Made by a program: the position numbers and the translations under genes | Assembly: GCA_023238725.1 (NCBI GenBank) | Contig: CM041540.1 | Coordinates: 6,901,501-6,965,500, forward strand | Length of the DNA: 64,000 bases | Direction of reading: 5' to 3' | DNA from: Scortum barcoo | Lineage: Eukaryota; Chordata; Actinopteri; Centrarchiformes; Terapontidae | In this document: positions 37,505-50,185 of the stretch, in pieces | How the letters are laid out: the number at the start of each line of letters is the position of its first letter | Position numbering within the stretch: the stretch's first letter is position 1 | Notes under the pieces: model-generated | What the model was told of the DNA's origin: nothing | The model's database searches: none | The model's input: the letters and a program-made list of their open reading frames with translations, nothing else

Positions 37505-38400
37505 CATTCCAACACAAGTCAAACATGGGATGGAACGAGATTAGCTACCCTGGTCCCGGTGCAAGCCCAAATAGAATAAGTATAAAAGATAAAAAGTAAA
37601 GTATAATATTACAAAATAAAATAAACAAGATAGAAAAGCAAAAATGAGGTAGTGCAAAATAAAACAGAATAAATAGGATTTAACTGTAGTGCAAAAAAAG
37701 CAACTGCATTCTGTGCAGGTATTGCAGTGTGCAGATGTGTATTGTCTTTGGGTGGCTGTTAGAAGAGGGAGGGAAGTGGAGGGGGGGGGGTGATGGTGGT
37801 GGGGCAGCAGGGGGCTACAGGGGTCCTCCAGAGTTCAATAGTATGCAGGTAACAGTGTTGACAGTAGATGTGCAAAAATATTAAGGTGCAGGTGAAGCAA
37901 AATAGTAATGGTGCTATGAAGAGGAGTTCAAAAGTCGCATTGCCTGTGTGATGAAGCTGTCCCTGAGCCTGGATGATGCAGTAGAATAGTGTGTGGCTCT
38001 CTCCACTGTAGTCCTATTGATGGAGAGGGGGGCATGTTCCTCTTCCTGAAGTCCATGATCAGCTCCATTGTTTTGCTGATGTTGAGATGGAGGTTGCTGT
38101 CCTGGCACCAAGATGTCAGGTCTCTGACCTCCTCTCTCTGTAGGCCGTCTCATCGTCACCGGTGATCAGGCCGATGACGGTCGTGTCATCAGCAAATCTT
38201 GATGATGGTGTTGGAGCTGTGGGTGGCCACGCAGTCATGCACGAACAGGAAGCACACAGCTCTGGGGGGCACCGGTGTTGAGAGTCAGAGTGGAGGATGT
38301 GGTGCTGCCTATGACACAGGTCAGGATCCAATCACAGAGGGCAGTTCGGTGATGAGCTTGGAGGGCACAATGGTGTTGAATGTTATTCTCAAATGAGCTA
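37470..38400 (-). mobile_element. Internally deleted L2/jockey-like LINE, 3' part
   Basis: On the minus strand from about 38400 downward, a broken reading frame carries part of a reverse transcriptase: TTSSTLTLNTGAPQSCVL, then FADDTTVIGLITGDDETAY (the F-A-D-D catalytic motif) and an eroded TSWCQDSNLHLNISKTMEL-type segment. Next comes a jump to a C-terminal segment (SRLRDSFITQAMRLLNSS), so roughly 150 residues are missing. A G/C-rich 3' UTR and an ACAATAAAAAA plus CCTTGAAT tail end it near 37470. Several frame changes make it non-functional. Confidence 0.75.
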
Positions 38401-38599
38401 TTCAGCATATTGAGTACTTTTGCTTTCGGTACCTGGGTCTGCATGTCAAAGCAAAATGATGAAACTGATTTTCAGCTAATTCATAATGTCTTAAATGTTT
38501 GGAGTGTTTGTTTTGTTGTCTGGATAATTTATTTTTGTTGTAGTATGTGAAACAGACACACACACTTTGTACTAGTGTGTCTGCTGTCTGTGTATTCAA

Positions 38600-38755
38600 T
38601 ATGAGTGATATTGAATACACTGGGGAGATTGGGGTCTTTAATGATCTTGTTGGCCGCCTTCCTACACTGCTGGGTGTAGAGGTCCTCCATGGATGGCAGC
38701 TCCGTCCTGGTGATGTGCTGAACAGTCTTCACCACCCTCTGTAAAGCCTGCAGAA
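38600..38755 (-). mobile_element. Second LINE fragment, displaced C-terminal RT segment
   Basis: The minus strand encodes LQRVVKTVQHITRTELPSME then DLYTQQCRKAANKIIKD, a well-known C-terminal block of L2/jockey-like LINE polyproteins. In an intact element this block lies after the FADD motif, yet here it lies upstream of it. This is either a separate insertion or a rearrangement of the element at 37470-38400. Confidence 0.7.
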
Positions 38756-39479
38756 ATTATGTCAATTTGTGCTGTCGCAAAAAAAAAGAAAAGATTTTGC
38801 AGTATCTGTAAAATATTTTTTTTTAGTTTACAGTTGTTTTGTAAACTGTTTTGTTCTCTGACCGGATCTTTCATTGTCAGTTCTGTAATGGGAAAAAAAG
38901 AATAAATAGAATGTAAGCAAATGAATGAAAGCAATAGTAATCTGACATTTTTTATTCAGAAAGAAGCATACCAAGTTCTTGAAACTCCTTCTGAGACATA
39001 ACAACTCTTATACTCCATCTCCCCCAATATAATTTTTTTACTGGATCACTTTAATAGAATGAATCGTCATTCTTAATGTTATTAGTAACACTTGTGCTTT
39101 TCCTACTAAGATATATCACAATTTCTGCTGTGAAGAAGGCGTATTGGCCAAACCTTAACCATTAGTAGTTTGCTTGTAAGCATCTAAAATGGATTTATAT
39201 ACACTTTAAAGATAGTCTTTAGATCTTCCTTTTTTACTATATCTAATATCTATCCCTATTTACTGTAATTTCTTATGATTATTTATTCATACTCAACATG
39301 TTGCATCATGTTTTGCAGCACAGAATAAAACATATTATAATCTTCCTATTCCTTGTCCTTATTAAAATATTCTTCACCCGAAACTGTGCAATTATTTTCA
39401 TAATTCATTCACATCCCTGTCAATTATTCATATTCTATATTTTTATGCCTATTTTTTGTACTCTACATTTTATATTTGT

Positions 39480-39570
39480 CTTACTATTGAGCTGCCGTGA
39501 CATGTGCATTGCTCCAAAGTGGGATTAATAAAGTTAATCTTATCTTATCTTATCCTATCTTATTTTACGT
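39480..39570 (+). repeat. LINE-like 3' tail with (TCTTA)n
   Basis: GAGCTGCCGTGACATGTGCA, CCAAAGTGGGATTAATAAAG, then five imperfect TCTTA units. It has the same architecture as the tail at 31843 but a different microsatellite. The 200 bases before it are AT-rich and may be the body of the element. A (TG)n array follows at 39583-39607. Confidence 0.65.
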
Positions 39571-39716
39571 GTAAAGATTTACTGTGTGTGTGTGTGTGTG
39601 TGTGTGTTTGGGGGTGGGGGGGCGAGTGAGTGAGTCCCCATAACATAAACGTGTGAATGAGTGTTGTCCTCATAAAGGGGTTAAACTGGTTTGCACACAC
39701 ACGGCTCTGAGCATAC

Positions 39717-39751
39717 TGACGTCACATCCGTAAACAAAGACGTCCCACGTG
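39717..39751 (+). promoter_or_regulatory. tcp11l2: Consensus CRE and E-box upstream of TCP11L2
   Basis: A perfect palindromic CRE, TGACGTCA, lies at 39717-39724. A CACGTG E-box follows at 39746-39751, with an ACGTCC half-site between. Both are unusual in the AT-rich surroundings and lie about 200 bases before the probable non-coding first exon. TGACGTCA binds CREB/CREM/ATF factors. TCP11 family members are known for testis functions, where CREM is a major activator, so the site is plausible, but its use is inferred. Confidence 0.45.
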
Positions 39752-39939
39752 AAGCAGAGCGGAGCGTACCATGTCAACTAAGGGTGAAACAGCGTGTAAT
39801 ATTGTGTTAAATCCCCTCTTTTGAGCTGATTACGCACATATAGTTTTATATATACCGGTTTAAAACGTGTATTGTTTTGTAGAAACAGTTAACTGTTTGT
39901 GTTCGCCTTTGTTTTCCTGTTTAACACACCCCTTCCGTG

Positions 39940-40092
39940 TGACATGGCTCCGCCTGTTTGTCCTCGGAGCCAGCTGGGGTGAAGAAGGACCTTTAAACAG
40001 GCAGACGAGCAGCGCAGGACGACGAGCCTTTTCTGGCAGAGCTGAGCTAAATTTGGTGTCAGTCTCCCCCTTTTTCCGGAGACTTGAATGAG
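39940..40092 (+). other. tcp11l2: Probable non-coding first exon of TCP11L2
   Basis: A GC-richer stretch ends with a good splice donor (AATGAG|GTAAAC at 40093). The coding ATG of TCP11L2 is in an internal exon whose acceptor (TCGTGCAG) is at 42990, so an upstream 5' UTR exon is required. The 5' limit is a guess. The 2.9-kb intron that follows contains a diverged tandem duplication at 40726-41110 and no recognisable coding sequence. Confidence 0.4.
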
Positions 40093-40725
40093 GTAAACGT
40101 CGCTGTTTTTTTATTGTTTTTTTTGTTGAAACTGTGACTGTCTCGGTTGGCAACTTTCACATGTGGCTGTGTGAGTTTGGCTTTGTTGTGGAGCGGAAGC
40201 TTTCCTCCATTATGTCAAACATTAAGTATATAATCTTGAGCTTGATGCCATGTAGACTTAACCAGTTTCTTTATTTATATTCGTCTGTTTTGGTCAAGTA
40301 ACAAAAGGCTGTCGTGTAAAAATAAAAGTTTCACAGCTGTCCTTCTATAAACATCCCTTGCAGTGCACATTAAGTCCTTCTATGCGTTTAGTTTGCATTG
40401 TGTCTTGGACATGTGTGCTATCTAAAATGTGCATGGAGGACTTTTTGTTTTGGTCTGCTGCTCAGATCACGTGTACCCACTTCTTACGCGTGTTTTTTTT
40501 TTCTGTATCATCCATGTGCATAGCTATGTCACCAAACATTTTCCATGTAGGGGTGAAGGACAGGGAGCTGCAGCCAATAGGAAGAGTCCTTTGCGGTTTA
40601 GTCCAGCCCCCTTCACCCTCTGCTTTGTTTACATTAGACTGCAGTCAAATCCGGATCCCAGTAGATCGCCTTTGTGTCTGCAGGAGTTACTGTAACCATA
40701 TGCAATCCACACCAGATCCACTATG

Positions 40726-41110
40726 CATATAAAAACTACATTTCCTATATATTCTCACGTGTTTTTCTTCCGATGACATTCATCCAAAACATCTGGGTAC
40801 GCTATAAGGATATTCATGCAGTGGTTTTATCTGCAGTAAAGTTTACATTTAAAATAATTCAGTACCAATGCAAACAAACATGTCCATACATGTGAAATGT
40901 TTGGGTTGTGTCCTTCTCTTTTTTAACATAAAGAAACCACATTTCTTATTTTTTCTCACGTTTTGCTGATATGACATTCATCCAAAACATCTGTGCAGGT
41001 TATAAGGATCTGTTGTTACCTACAGTAAACTCTATATCTTAAATCAGTCAATACCAATGCAGACAGACATGTCCTAACATGTCAGATGTTTGGGGTTTTA
41101 TCTTTCTATT
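40726..41110 (+). repeat. Diverged tandem duplication, about 198-bp period
   Basis: Two successive segments share, in the same order, CACATTTC/TACATTTC, TCTCACGT, ATGACATTCATCCAAAACAT, TATAAGGAT, CAGTA-CAATGCA and CATGTC plus a CATGT-GATGTTTGGG end. The shared 20-mer starts at 40773 and again at 40971. The copies differ by many substitutions and small indels, so the duplication is old. Confidence 0.7.
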
Positions 41111-43002
41111 GTTTTTTATTATCTGTCACACCAACATACTGCATACTTTATTCCACCTGTCAGACTCCTTAAAGAGGATTTGCCATAACGAAGCAGCAGA
41201 TGACAGAGCGGACTTAATCCGTCATCGGTTTTCTGGACTGCATTTCTCCCATCACTCCAGATAATCTCTGAAAATTGGCCTGCTGTGTGGCTGTGACCTA
41301 GCTGTCATGTCAGGCAGATGATGTAATGAATGAGCTGCGGACACAGTGGGGTGTGCGTGGAAGTCACACGCTCCCCACCCTCACCCCCCCTGAGCTATCT
41401 TTAAACCGAAAGAGCAGCCGAGGGAGTGTGCATTCATTTTTGGCAGCAGATAACTGAGAACAGGAACAGGAACACCCAGGGGTCACCCTGCCAGCACTGT
41501 ATGTCTTAGATAATATTAGACAGGCAGAGGACTACTTGAATAAAGGTGTTGCAGTAATCAAGATACATTATTGTGTTTTTCATTTAGCTGTGATGATTTG
41601 CACGTGTTTGTAATGATAAAAACATATACACAACTACCAAGGTGCTTTCAAGTTTGAGTTTCATATTGGATTATATATTTTTTCTCAGAAATATTTCCTT
41701 CCTTTCTTATGCTAATGTATGTATATTTACATGGACAACAGGTGTAACAGGACTGTTTGGATGGTTAAGAAGCCCTTTGTTGTCCCATGTTGTCCCGGAG
41801 ACACAGCTGATTTCAGATAGGCCTGAACACAGTCTCCTCTTTGTCCTCAGGGAATACAAGCTTTTGTTTAAACCTCGTCGTGGAAATGGGTTCTGTTTGT
41901 GTCCCAACTCTGGATGTTGCTGTGAGCTCCGGTGGTAGTAAACACACACTGAATCATCAAGTCCTTTTTCAGGGAATTACTTCATGCTTTGTTCGTGAAT
42001 GTTGATAAGATTTTGGTGTTGATACTAAGGCAGCGACCTCTGTTTCCATGGAGACTGCCCCGCCAACTGTTTTACTGAGTGTGTCTGGTGTTTTTGTTAC
42101 ACTATGTTAACTGCCTTAGCAACAACAGCTACTGCTAAAGTGAAAAATGAATGCTCAGTCACACACACTGTGTCCTTCCAGCACAAACAAGGGTTAAACT
42201 AAGGTAAAGCTTATTTCATTTGTTTTTTCTTAGTTTAAAACAGCAGCTGATAGTTTGGTTATTGTCTGCTAATTCCATGAGAAGACCAAAATCAACACTT
42301 TCTAACCTCTGTACCCTGTTTGTGACCCAACCTCAAGACCATTTGTTCCTACTGAATGAGTCAATTGAAATAAAAACAGGTTATAAATGTATAGTTTAAT
42401 TTTTTTGAGGCTAAGTAATACCCTAAAACAACTGTGTAGTTTTGTAAACAGCTCATTTGTTATGGACTATTTCCGCTTACACAATAATACACATTGGTTT
42501 TTAAATATGTATTTTTGGCAAGTTGTGTTATTGACTCAAATTTAACTACAGCTTCTGCAGCCATGGAAAATGTCCTCCTGCGTGGCAAATGTATTTGATT
42601 TAAATAGCTTTTTGGACAACAATGGAGCTCTTTGGCTCTGAAAAACCAGTTAAGCTCTGACAACACTGACGATATTTGTTAGTAGGAATAATTTATTGTT
42701 GATTTATTTATAGTTTTATTGATGTCAGTTGTCAGAGATCTTTTACTGTGTTTCCAGTTCCTGTGAGCAAATACTAAAAACTACAGCTCTCTTGACAAGC
42801 TTCCTAACAAAGGAAGAAAGATAAACTTTCCACTTGTTCCTGTTTTTCTGTGTCAGTAGAAACATAACCAATAACCCATAACTTGCTGAACAGGTTGAGT
42901 TTGGAGAAAGCATTAAGAAATCCAGCTGCTTTCTGCTTCTGCTGAAGTTGTTTCAACAAGCAAAGAAGTTCTAACCAACTTCTCGTGCAGCTATAACCCA
43001 AG

Positions 43003-46000
43003 ATGCCTCTAAATGATGAGCGACCTGCCTCCACATCCAGCGGCGAGGACCAAAGCAGTGATGTGGAGACGTCGTCAGAACGCTGTGACAGCATGACGTC
43101 GGCCAGCGACCTGGACTGTTCACGTGAAAGCTTCACAAGCGACTGCTCCAGCAAGCACTGCACGCCCTCCTGTGAGCCTCTGACTTATTCTTTACATGAC
43201 TGTTTTCCTTTCTCAGGAAAGGCCTATTAGTTGATATGGTTTCTGCTCTGTCTTCACATCACAAAAAATATATTTATGATGCAGTTTTATTTGTACTTTT
43301 AGATTTTTCTGAGACTGTATTTTATCTGTAATTGCATTTCATATCTGCCCTTACCACTGTAACTGTGCAACTACCAACTCTTTTCCAACTGATTTTATGC
43401 TACCACCTTTTTGTTTAAGCCCTTATTTGTCTGTTTAAAAAGCTTGTAATATTTTGTTCACACAGCAAGCCCACCCAAAACCTTAACCCTGGATGAAGTC
43501 ATGGAGTCTGCCAGAGATTTGTCCAATCTCAGCTTCGCCCATGAAATCATCATGAACCGCAACTTCCATCTGGAGCCAGACAGCCTACCTCAGGACAGGT
43601 ATATTGTGAAAAAGATCTCAGATCTACATTTGGTCACACCACGATCAAATTTTGTGACTTATCAGTGAACCCAGTCTCCAGTTCGTCACATAAAAATGGA
43701 TTGTACATGCCCTGAAGTTTTACAACATTTCTGCTTTCTGTTGCCTTCCACCATTCACACGCCATAATCAGCTCCTCGCAGAGATTTTCTTTTAAATGCA
43801 GAGTAAGTTAGCAATCAGAGAGAGTTGTACGATGCTTTGCTTTGTATAAAATGCATGTAAAAAGAGTTTCACAGTGTTTGAAATTCGGCGTACACCTCAT
43901 GGAAGGGAGTCTTAATACACCAACTGTCGAACGGCTGTAAAAGAGGTCTGTCAATTGGGCAATTGACACTGATATGTGAGTTTTTCAAAGGAACGCAAGA
44001 CACCAGAAATCCAAAGAGACACCATTATTCATTCCTAAACTATATGATGCAAACAAGAACATTGGCAAATTATGAAATAAGTCGAATAGATCAGAGTAAA
44101 AAACCTCTTAGAAACACAAACTGCATCAACGAAGAGCTGCAGTCACAAGTTTAAATTTGTTTAAACTTGTGAAATTTGTTGTAAATAAAGTTTAAACAAA
44201 CAGGTAAATAATGTACATGTCCAGTATAAAGGGGCTTGTCCATATAGCTTGTTTGGAAGAGAAGTGAAATTACTTTCTCCTCAAAATAAAAAAAAATAAT
44301 AGTTTACTCTCTATATCTAATAATTACAAGTACTGTATTATTAGTGTAGATATCAATAATGTCATAAATGTCTAGAGGCTGTTTCTACTGTATTGATGTC
44401 TGTTTGTCTCTTTTTATCTTTAGTACAACTGACTGAATTGAACAAGAGACTGAAGAGGACAGAGACAAAGAGAGATGAGGGAGAGAGGAAGGAGAAGAAT
44501 TTCTTTAGTAGAAGAGTGAAGAGAGGGACAGCAGCAGATAAGAGACAGCAAAGTGTACTGTTATTAGTCACTTATCACTACAGTGTTGATGGCAGCTATT
44601 CAAAATGGTTTCCGTGCTCAACAAAAGGATGTTGGTTTTTTTTTTTTAAGATGATCCTTGTCAGTTATTTAAGACTTTTTGCACCATCCCTACTGAGAGA
44701 ATAGCACTGAATGTTTTCCTAAAGTGGAGATGTCAGAGAACAGAGCCACAAGTGAAAGCCCATTTCCGTAAATGGTCATTTTTTTTCTCCTGCCAGATTA
44801 TATACTCAGTTAAACTAAACCCTCCATTTCTTTTTTTTAGTTTATGGAAGGTAGTTAGAGATAATGTCCACAAGGCCTTCTGGGACATCCTGGAGTCAGA
44901 GCTGAACGACGACCCGCCTGAGTATGGGCAAGCCATCAGATTATTGGAGGAGATCAGAGAGGTCAGCACACACGATCTGATGTTTACAGCTTCACTGCAT
45001 CTGTAGAAATGATTTTATTGCTCTGACTGACGTTTCCTAATGTTTATTTGCAGCACTTATTTGTGTGATTCATATGACTGTCTCCTCAAATTTTAAAGCT
45101 CATTTGGCTTCTCTTTATCTTCATCACCTCCTAGGTGATTGGCATATGTAATAAAATAGGAACAAATCAAGCAACATCACTGATTTATCAAGTTACAAAT
45201 AATATTTTACTAAAATGCAGTCTATTCCCGCTTTGGACAGATCTTACTGTCATTCCTTAATCCTGGTGCCAACCGGATGCGGACCCAGATCATGGAGGTG
45301 CTGGACATGGACCTTATTCGTCAGCAGGCTGACAACGATGCCGTAGACATCCAGGGGCTCGCCTCTTACATTGTCACCACCATGGGCAAGATGTGTGCGC
45401 CAGCTAGAGATGAGGAAATCAAAAAGCTCCGCGAAAACACAGATAACATAGCGGCACTGTTTAGGTAAGTAAACACTTTTAAAAACACTGACATTGATGA
45501 CAAGAACCCTACTGATTTCTTTAATTTACCTGCTTTACAAGGAGCAGGTCAATCACACTGACTCTGTTTTTTGATACACCAGGGAGATCTTCCGTGTGCT
45601 GGACCTGATGAAGACGGACATGGTCAACTTTACGATCGACAACCTGAGGCCTGTGCTGCAGAGACAGAGCGTCGAATATGAGAGGGCAAAATTTCAGAGC
45701 ATCCTGGACAAAACACCCAGTGAGTGAACAAAAACAATACTTAAGCTTTTATGTCTATGTGTTTTACATTTCTGTCGTCGGGTTCCAAATGTGTAGTCTT
45801 CCATACAATAGAAAATATCATGTTACGTCAGACATTTGGTCAGTAGAATAAACAAATAATTTTTTGGGCCATTCTGTCACAAAGAGTGTTAAGAACACCT
45901 CTCAATCAGTATTACTGCATAAACTTCCTCAGGTGCTTTGGAGCACACCACTTCATGGATCAAGTCAGCACTGGAGGAGCTACAGTCAGTCATGCCTACA

Positions 46001-47306
46001 GAACAAACTAAAGATCAGGGGAAGGGACAGAGAGCGATGCCTGGGCCCTTTCAAGTCCTCAACGCCTCCTTCCTGAGCATCCTTACATGGGACTACAACA
46101 AGAGAGCACTGCCTGAGGTGAATTTGTTTATGTAACTGAGAGAGAATTTATTACCTTTACCTGGTTTCATTTTTAAATACACAAATGAAATTATTTTTAG
46201 ATTTACATCTGTGGATCATCAGCTTTCACTCAAAAAAGATTGCTCAATTTCATGTTCTTCAATTTAATAAAACATGACAACACACACACAACATTTAAGT
46301 TGCCTGAAGGTGCATCATGTCTCCTACTAATCATGTAAAATTTCAACATTTTTGTCAATGTCTTCTTTTCTGAAAACACAAAATGTCTATTCGTCAGACT
46401 AGACTTTTCTTTGAAATCTCTTTTTTTGGTTCTCCGTTAGACCTGGATGACTGATGAGATGCGTCTGCGAGAAATTCAGTGGCAGCTCCAGCGGTGTCAG
46501 GCGGTGAACGAGGTGCTGCTCATTGTCTACAGCACTGTTGGAGGGCCCATCCAGGGACTGCCCACTCTGTCCGACCGTCTGAAGAGGATGACCAGTGTGC
46601 TGCTGGATGGGATGCACAGCCCGTCAGTTCACTTTTATCCATCACAATCTGTATTGAAATGTACATGTTATTTCCACAGGTTATTAAGGATCTACTAGTT
46701 GTGACATGGGAGCTCGAACCAACTCTCCCCTCTGTCTTTGTGTAGGGACTTTAACCTCGAAGAGGCACTAGAGGGTGTCAGCGCTCAGATCTGCTGTGAG
46801 CTCAACAAGTCTTTAACAGAGAGGAGCTACCCTGCACTGACCCCGGAGCTGCAGGCCACCTTGAGAGGCCAGATCTGCAGCATCACCCAGAAGGACAATC
46901 CCATCCGCACTCTCGTTGGTAAGATAAATAGAGAGGTTAGATAGATACACTAAATACCATTTTGTACTCAGAAATGAAGGTGATAATGAAACCAGTTAGG
47001 AATTTTCTAATCATCTCTAATTATCTTTGTTTCCATGCAGAGGATCGTGCGCAGCAGTACTTCATGATGCTCATCTGTGATCCTAAACCCCAAGCCAAAC
47101 TTGAACAAGTACCAGCAGGCCTGACCGCCATCAAACCTGAACTAGCATTAATGGGAGCAAAGTTCATCTCCCTGGTCAACTACAACAAGACTATCTATGG
47201 ACCTTTCTACGCAGATATCATCAGGAAGCTGATGTTCATCAGCAGCTCCCCACCAGCAGCAAACCCTCCTCAGGACACCGCCCAGCACTCCATCACCTCC
47301 AACTAA
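43003..47306 (+). CDS. tcp11l2: TCP11L2, T-complex 11-like protein 2
   Basis: Nine coding exons join in frame to 529 residues (human 519): 43003-43171, 43466-43598, 44841-44961, 45241-45464, 45583-45719, 45933-46117, 46441-46622, 46746-46918, 47041-47306. The first 60 residues are Ser/Asp-rich and probably disordered. The TCP11 domain then fills the rest, with the conserved segments LDEVMESARDLSNLSFAHEI, HKAFWDILESEL, MCAPARDEEIKKLRE, LMKTDMVNF, QSVEYERAKF and the C-terminal KFISLVNYNKTIYGPFYADI. The molecular role of the family is poorly defined; the founder TCP11 acts in sperm function. TCP11L1 is the close paralogue. Adjacent, divergent CKAP4 favours L2, since that pairing exists in human. 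Confidence 0.92.
43599..44840 (+). other. TCP11L2 intron between exons 43598 and 44841
   Basis: A 1.24-kb intron. The stretch 43960-44220 is AT-rich with TTTAAACTTGTGAAATTTG-type inverted words and GTAAATAAAG. It may be an old repeat but I cannot assign it. A GA-rich tract lies at 44455-44530. Confidence 0.5.
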
Positions 47307-48450
47307 AACCAAACAGTGGCTAGTGTAGTCTAAGAAGTTAATCTTGCTATTAGACATAGCTGAAGCTAACAAGGTACTACAACAGCTTGGCAGTAAAACT
47401 GCTTCGCTCAGTCAGTGTACTCCTATAGTTGGAGTTACCTTCAACGTATTACAAATGTAGTTTTTATCACTACATTTAGCAGTGAAGGCACTGCAGTGTA
47501 GGCACCACGTGGTCGACATGTAATGTGACCTGTGTTCTTTGTGATGGATGCTCTAAAATATTCTGTCCCGTGAACATTTACAGACTCAAACCGGAAAACC
47601 AGTATTACAACTATACATTTCTGAGCCTAATAGTGAACCCTGCAATGTCAGTTTGTCTGGAGTTAAACTCATGTTATGGTGGAGGAAGTCAGAGGGGAAA
47701 AAGGGCAAAGGGCAAAAACATATGTATGTCTAAAGCACATAAAAAGCTTTATGAAGCAAAGAGGGAGAAACATATATATTTAGAAAAAGTAGCACAGTAG
47801 CATATCAGAATATTTACATAAAACAAGTTATTTATCACTATTAAATTCTAAGGTAAATTTATAGTATACTACTAACTAACTACAGGTAACTGACCACATT
47901 TGATGCAAAACATGAGGTAGCTCTTTTCCCATGTGAATGAGTCCTTTTGATTGTCTCTCTTTAATTTTTTTATCAGCCAGAGAACTAAACATTCTGTTTT
48001 TTCCAATGATACACAAAGAAATAGTAAATATAAAAAAAAACTGTTTGCAAAGAAAGAAATACCAGTTGTCTGCATGAGTAGTTTTGTGTTGGGGTTGTAT
48101 CATTTTAGCTTGAGTAATTTGTTGTTAAGTATTTGTCAAATGTTGTATGTTCTATACTTTTACTTATTTGCTGCCAGTGGAATACTTATATTGATTTAGT
48201 TGCTATGTTTGTTAAATTTTTAGGTACTGTAGTTGTTACAGTATTGCTGTGTTGGCTGTCAGAGCCTGTGGGGAAATGAAAGGTGCTGAACTCAACGTTA
48301 TGTTGTGTCCAAAATTTTTAGTGGACTCAAATGATGCACAAAGAAAAGCAGTTATGTACTTTTACAGAAGTTTACATGGAAATGTGGGAAGTTGATGTTT
48401 TTTCCTTCTGTACCACAGTTAATATAATAAAACTTAAAAAACAGAAGTGA
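47307..48450 (+). other. tcp11l2: TCP11L2 3' untranslated region
   Basis: No further exon with TCP11 similarity follows the TAA at 47304-47306. AATAAA at 48426-48431 is the clearest polyadenylation candidate. From there to about 49900 the DNA is AT-rich intergenic, with a retroelement tail at 49263-49360. Confidence 0.55.
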
Positions 48451-49262
48451 CTGCATCTACATTTATTGGAGGACAGATTTGATGCGCATGTTTGTGTCTT
48501 GTTTGTTTTCTTGTTATTGCCCATGTAGGATTGTACATCATGACATGTAAGTTATATATAAAGCAACATGTATGTGTTTTCTACATCGTGTGCTTTCACT
48601 TTGCTAGAAATATAGTAACGAGTGAAGTACATAACCAAAATGCAAAAACAACTTACTGTATACACTCACAGACTCACAGTACATACAATATTCATACCAC
48701 ATAATAGAGGCATATAGTTCCACTTGATATCTGAAAAGTCATACGACAATATAATGTATATTTTTATGTTTATGATTTTTAATCTTTTTTTAAAAGAAAA
48801 TACCTTTAATGGCTGTTTTTGCTAGCTGTAAAACAAAATATACAGAAAAGTGAGGCACATGGAAGCGCACAACATGAAAGCATAATATATAATTAGATAT
48901 GGACTAACAGCGTGGTATGGAAATCTCTCTGCAAAAGGGAAATCAAAGTTAAATTTGTATGTCAGAAAGATCATGACAGTCTTCAGTCTCTTTATGAACA
49001 ATATGTATTTAAATGTGTAAGAAGTATTCTGAATGATACCTCTTGTACCTTGTATTCACAATAAAAACAGTTAACCTTCTAGCAGATGATGCTGAGCTAA
49101 AAACTGTAAACTAATATGGTCTAAGACCTCATTTGTGCCTGTTTCTTAATAGCAATGTACAATGAGAAGAAGTCACAGGGTTTGTGCGGTACAACATTTA
49201 TGCTGTGGATTGTGGTAGATGTTATATGTTACTCATGTTACTCATCTTTTAGACTTGTTGTT

Positions 49263-49360
49263 TTTGCCTCTGAACAGTGTAGTGTCTGTATTATGGATGT
49301 TCTGTGTAGCACAAATTTCCTCACTGGGCCAATGAAGTATATTCTATCCTAATCTATTGA
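49263..49360 (+). repeat. LINE-like 3' tail (ATTCTATCCTAATCTATTG end)
   Basis: TTGCCTCTGAACAGTGTAG, then ACAAATTTCCTCACTGGGCC, then AATGAAGTATATTCTATCC. The AATTTCC-x-CTGGG stem and the TATC-type tail follow the same pattern as other tails here, with AATGAAG in place of AATAAAG. The body is not recognisable. Confidence 0.5.
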
Positions 49361-50185
49361 AAGTAATAGTGCAGGTTATTTGTCATTACAGGGGATAAAT
49401 AAAAAATTCAGAAATTTAGAAATCAGTACTTTTGCTATGAACATCCCTGGGTAAATGCTGTTGAAGTTTGGACAGAAGACTTCGTACAAATATTTGAGAT
49501 TTATATCTTCACTAATGAATTATGCACCAAATTCACTTTATTTTTTATTTTAATGGAGAGAGAGTGGTTTAATTTTGATTAAAAGACTTCTACTACACTT
49601 TATACAGAAATCACAACAACAGCAACAAGCTGATTTGTTCACAGCATTACACAGGTAATCTATTTATAGCCACTTATAATTGCATTATCAGAGCATCTCT
49701 GCACTGCAGAATAAACAACATGTTGTCATCTCTTGCTGTCACCAGGCAGTAATGCCACATTTAAATGCAGTCCGGAAATATTGCAATAAGGAGTTGAAAA
49801 CACAAGTGGACATCTTTGGGATTACCAAGCGATGTATCATTTTGCAAGTGAAAAGCATTGAGACTGGGTCACAAATTTACAATAAAGGTGCTCTAGGTGA
49901 CAACTTCTAATTGAGGTCATTTTAGATTAATAAAACAGCAAAGGTAAGACGCGTTTATTCAAGTTATCTACAGCAGCAGTGCATAATGCATCTGTGTGGC
50001 TCTATTTAATACATTAAACTACTTCACTATGGAGATAAATTCTTTCTATGAGAGCATTTTTGGTTGTTATTATCGCGTTAAAATGCATTTAAACCAGGTA
50101 AAACACTTATGTCCGAGCAAAGGAACAGGAAGGGAACGCACCATGAGTTTGCCCGGTTACACGTTTCCTAAATGCATGACCTCAC

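Noticed and set aside
44393..44704. 103-codon frame in TCP11L2 intron with Lys/Arg/Glu-rich stretch
   Set aside because: GA-rich low-complexity sequence; inserting it would disrupt the conserved join between 43598 and 44841.
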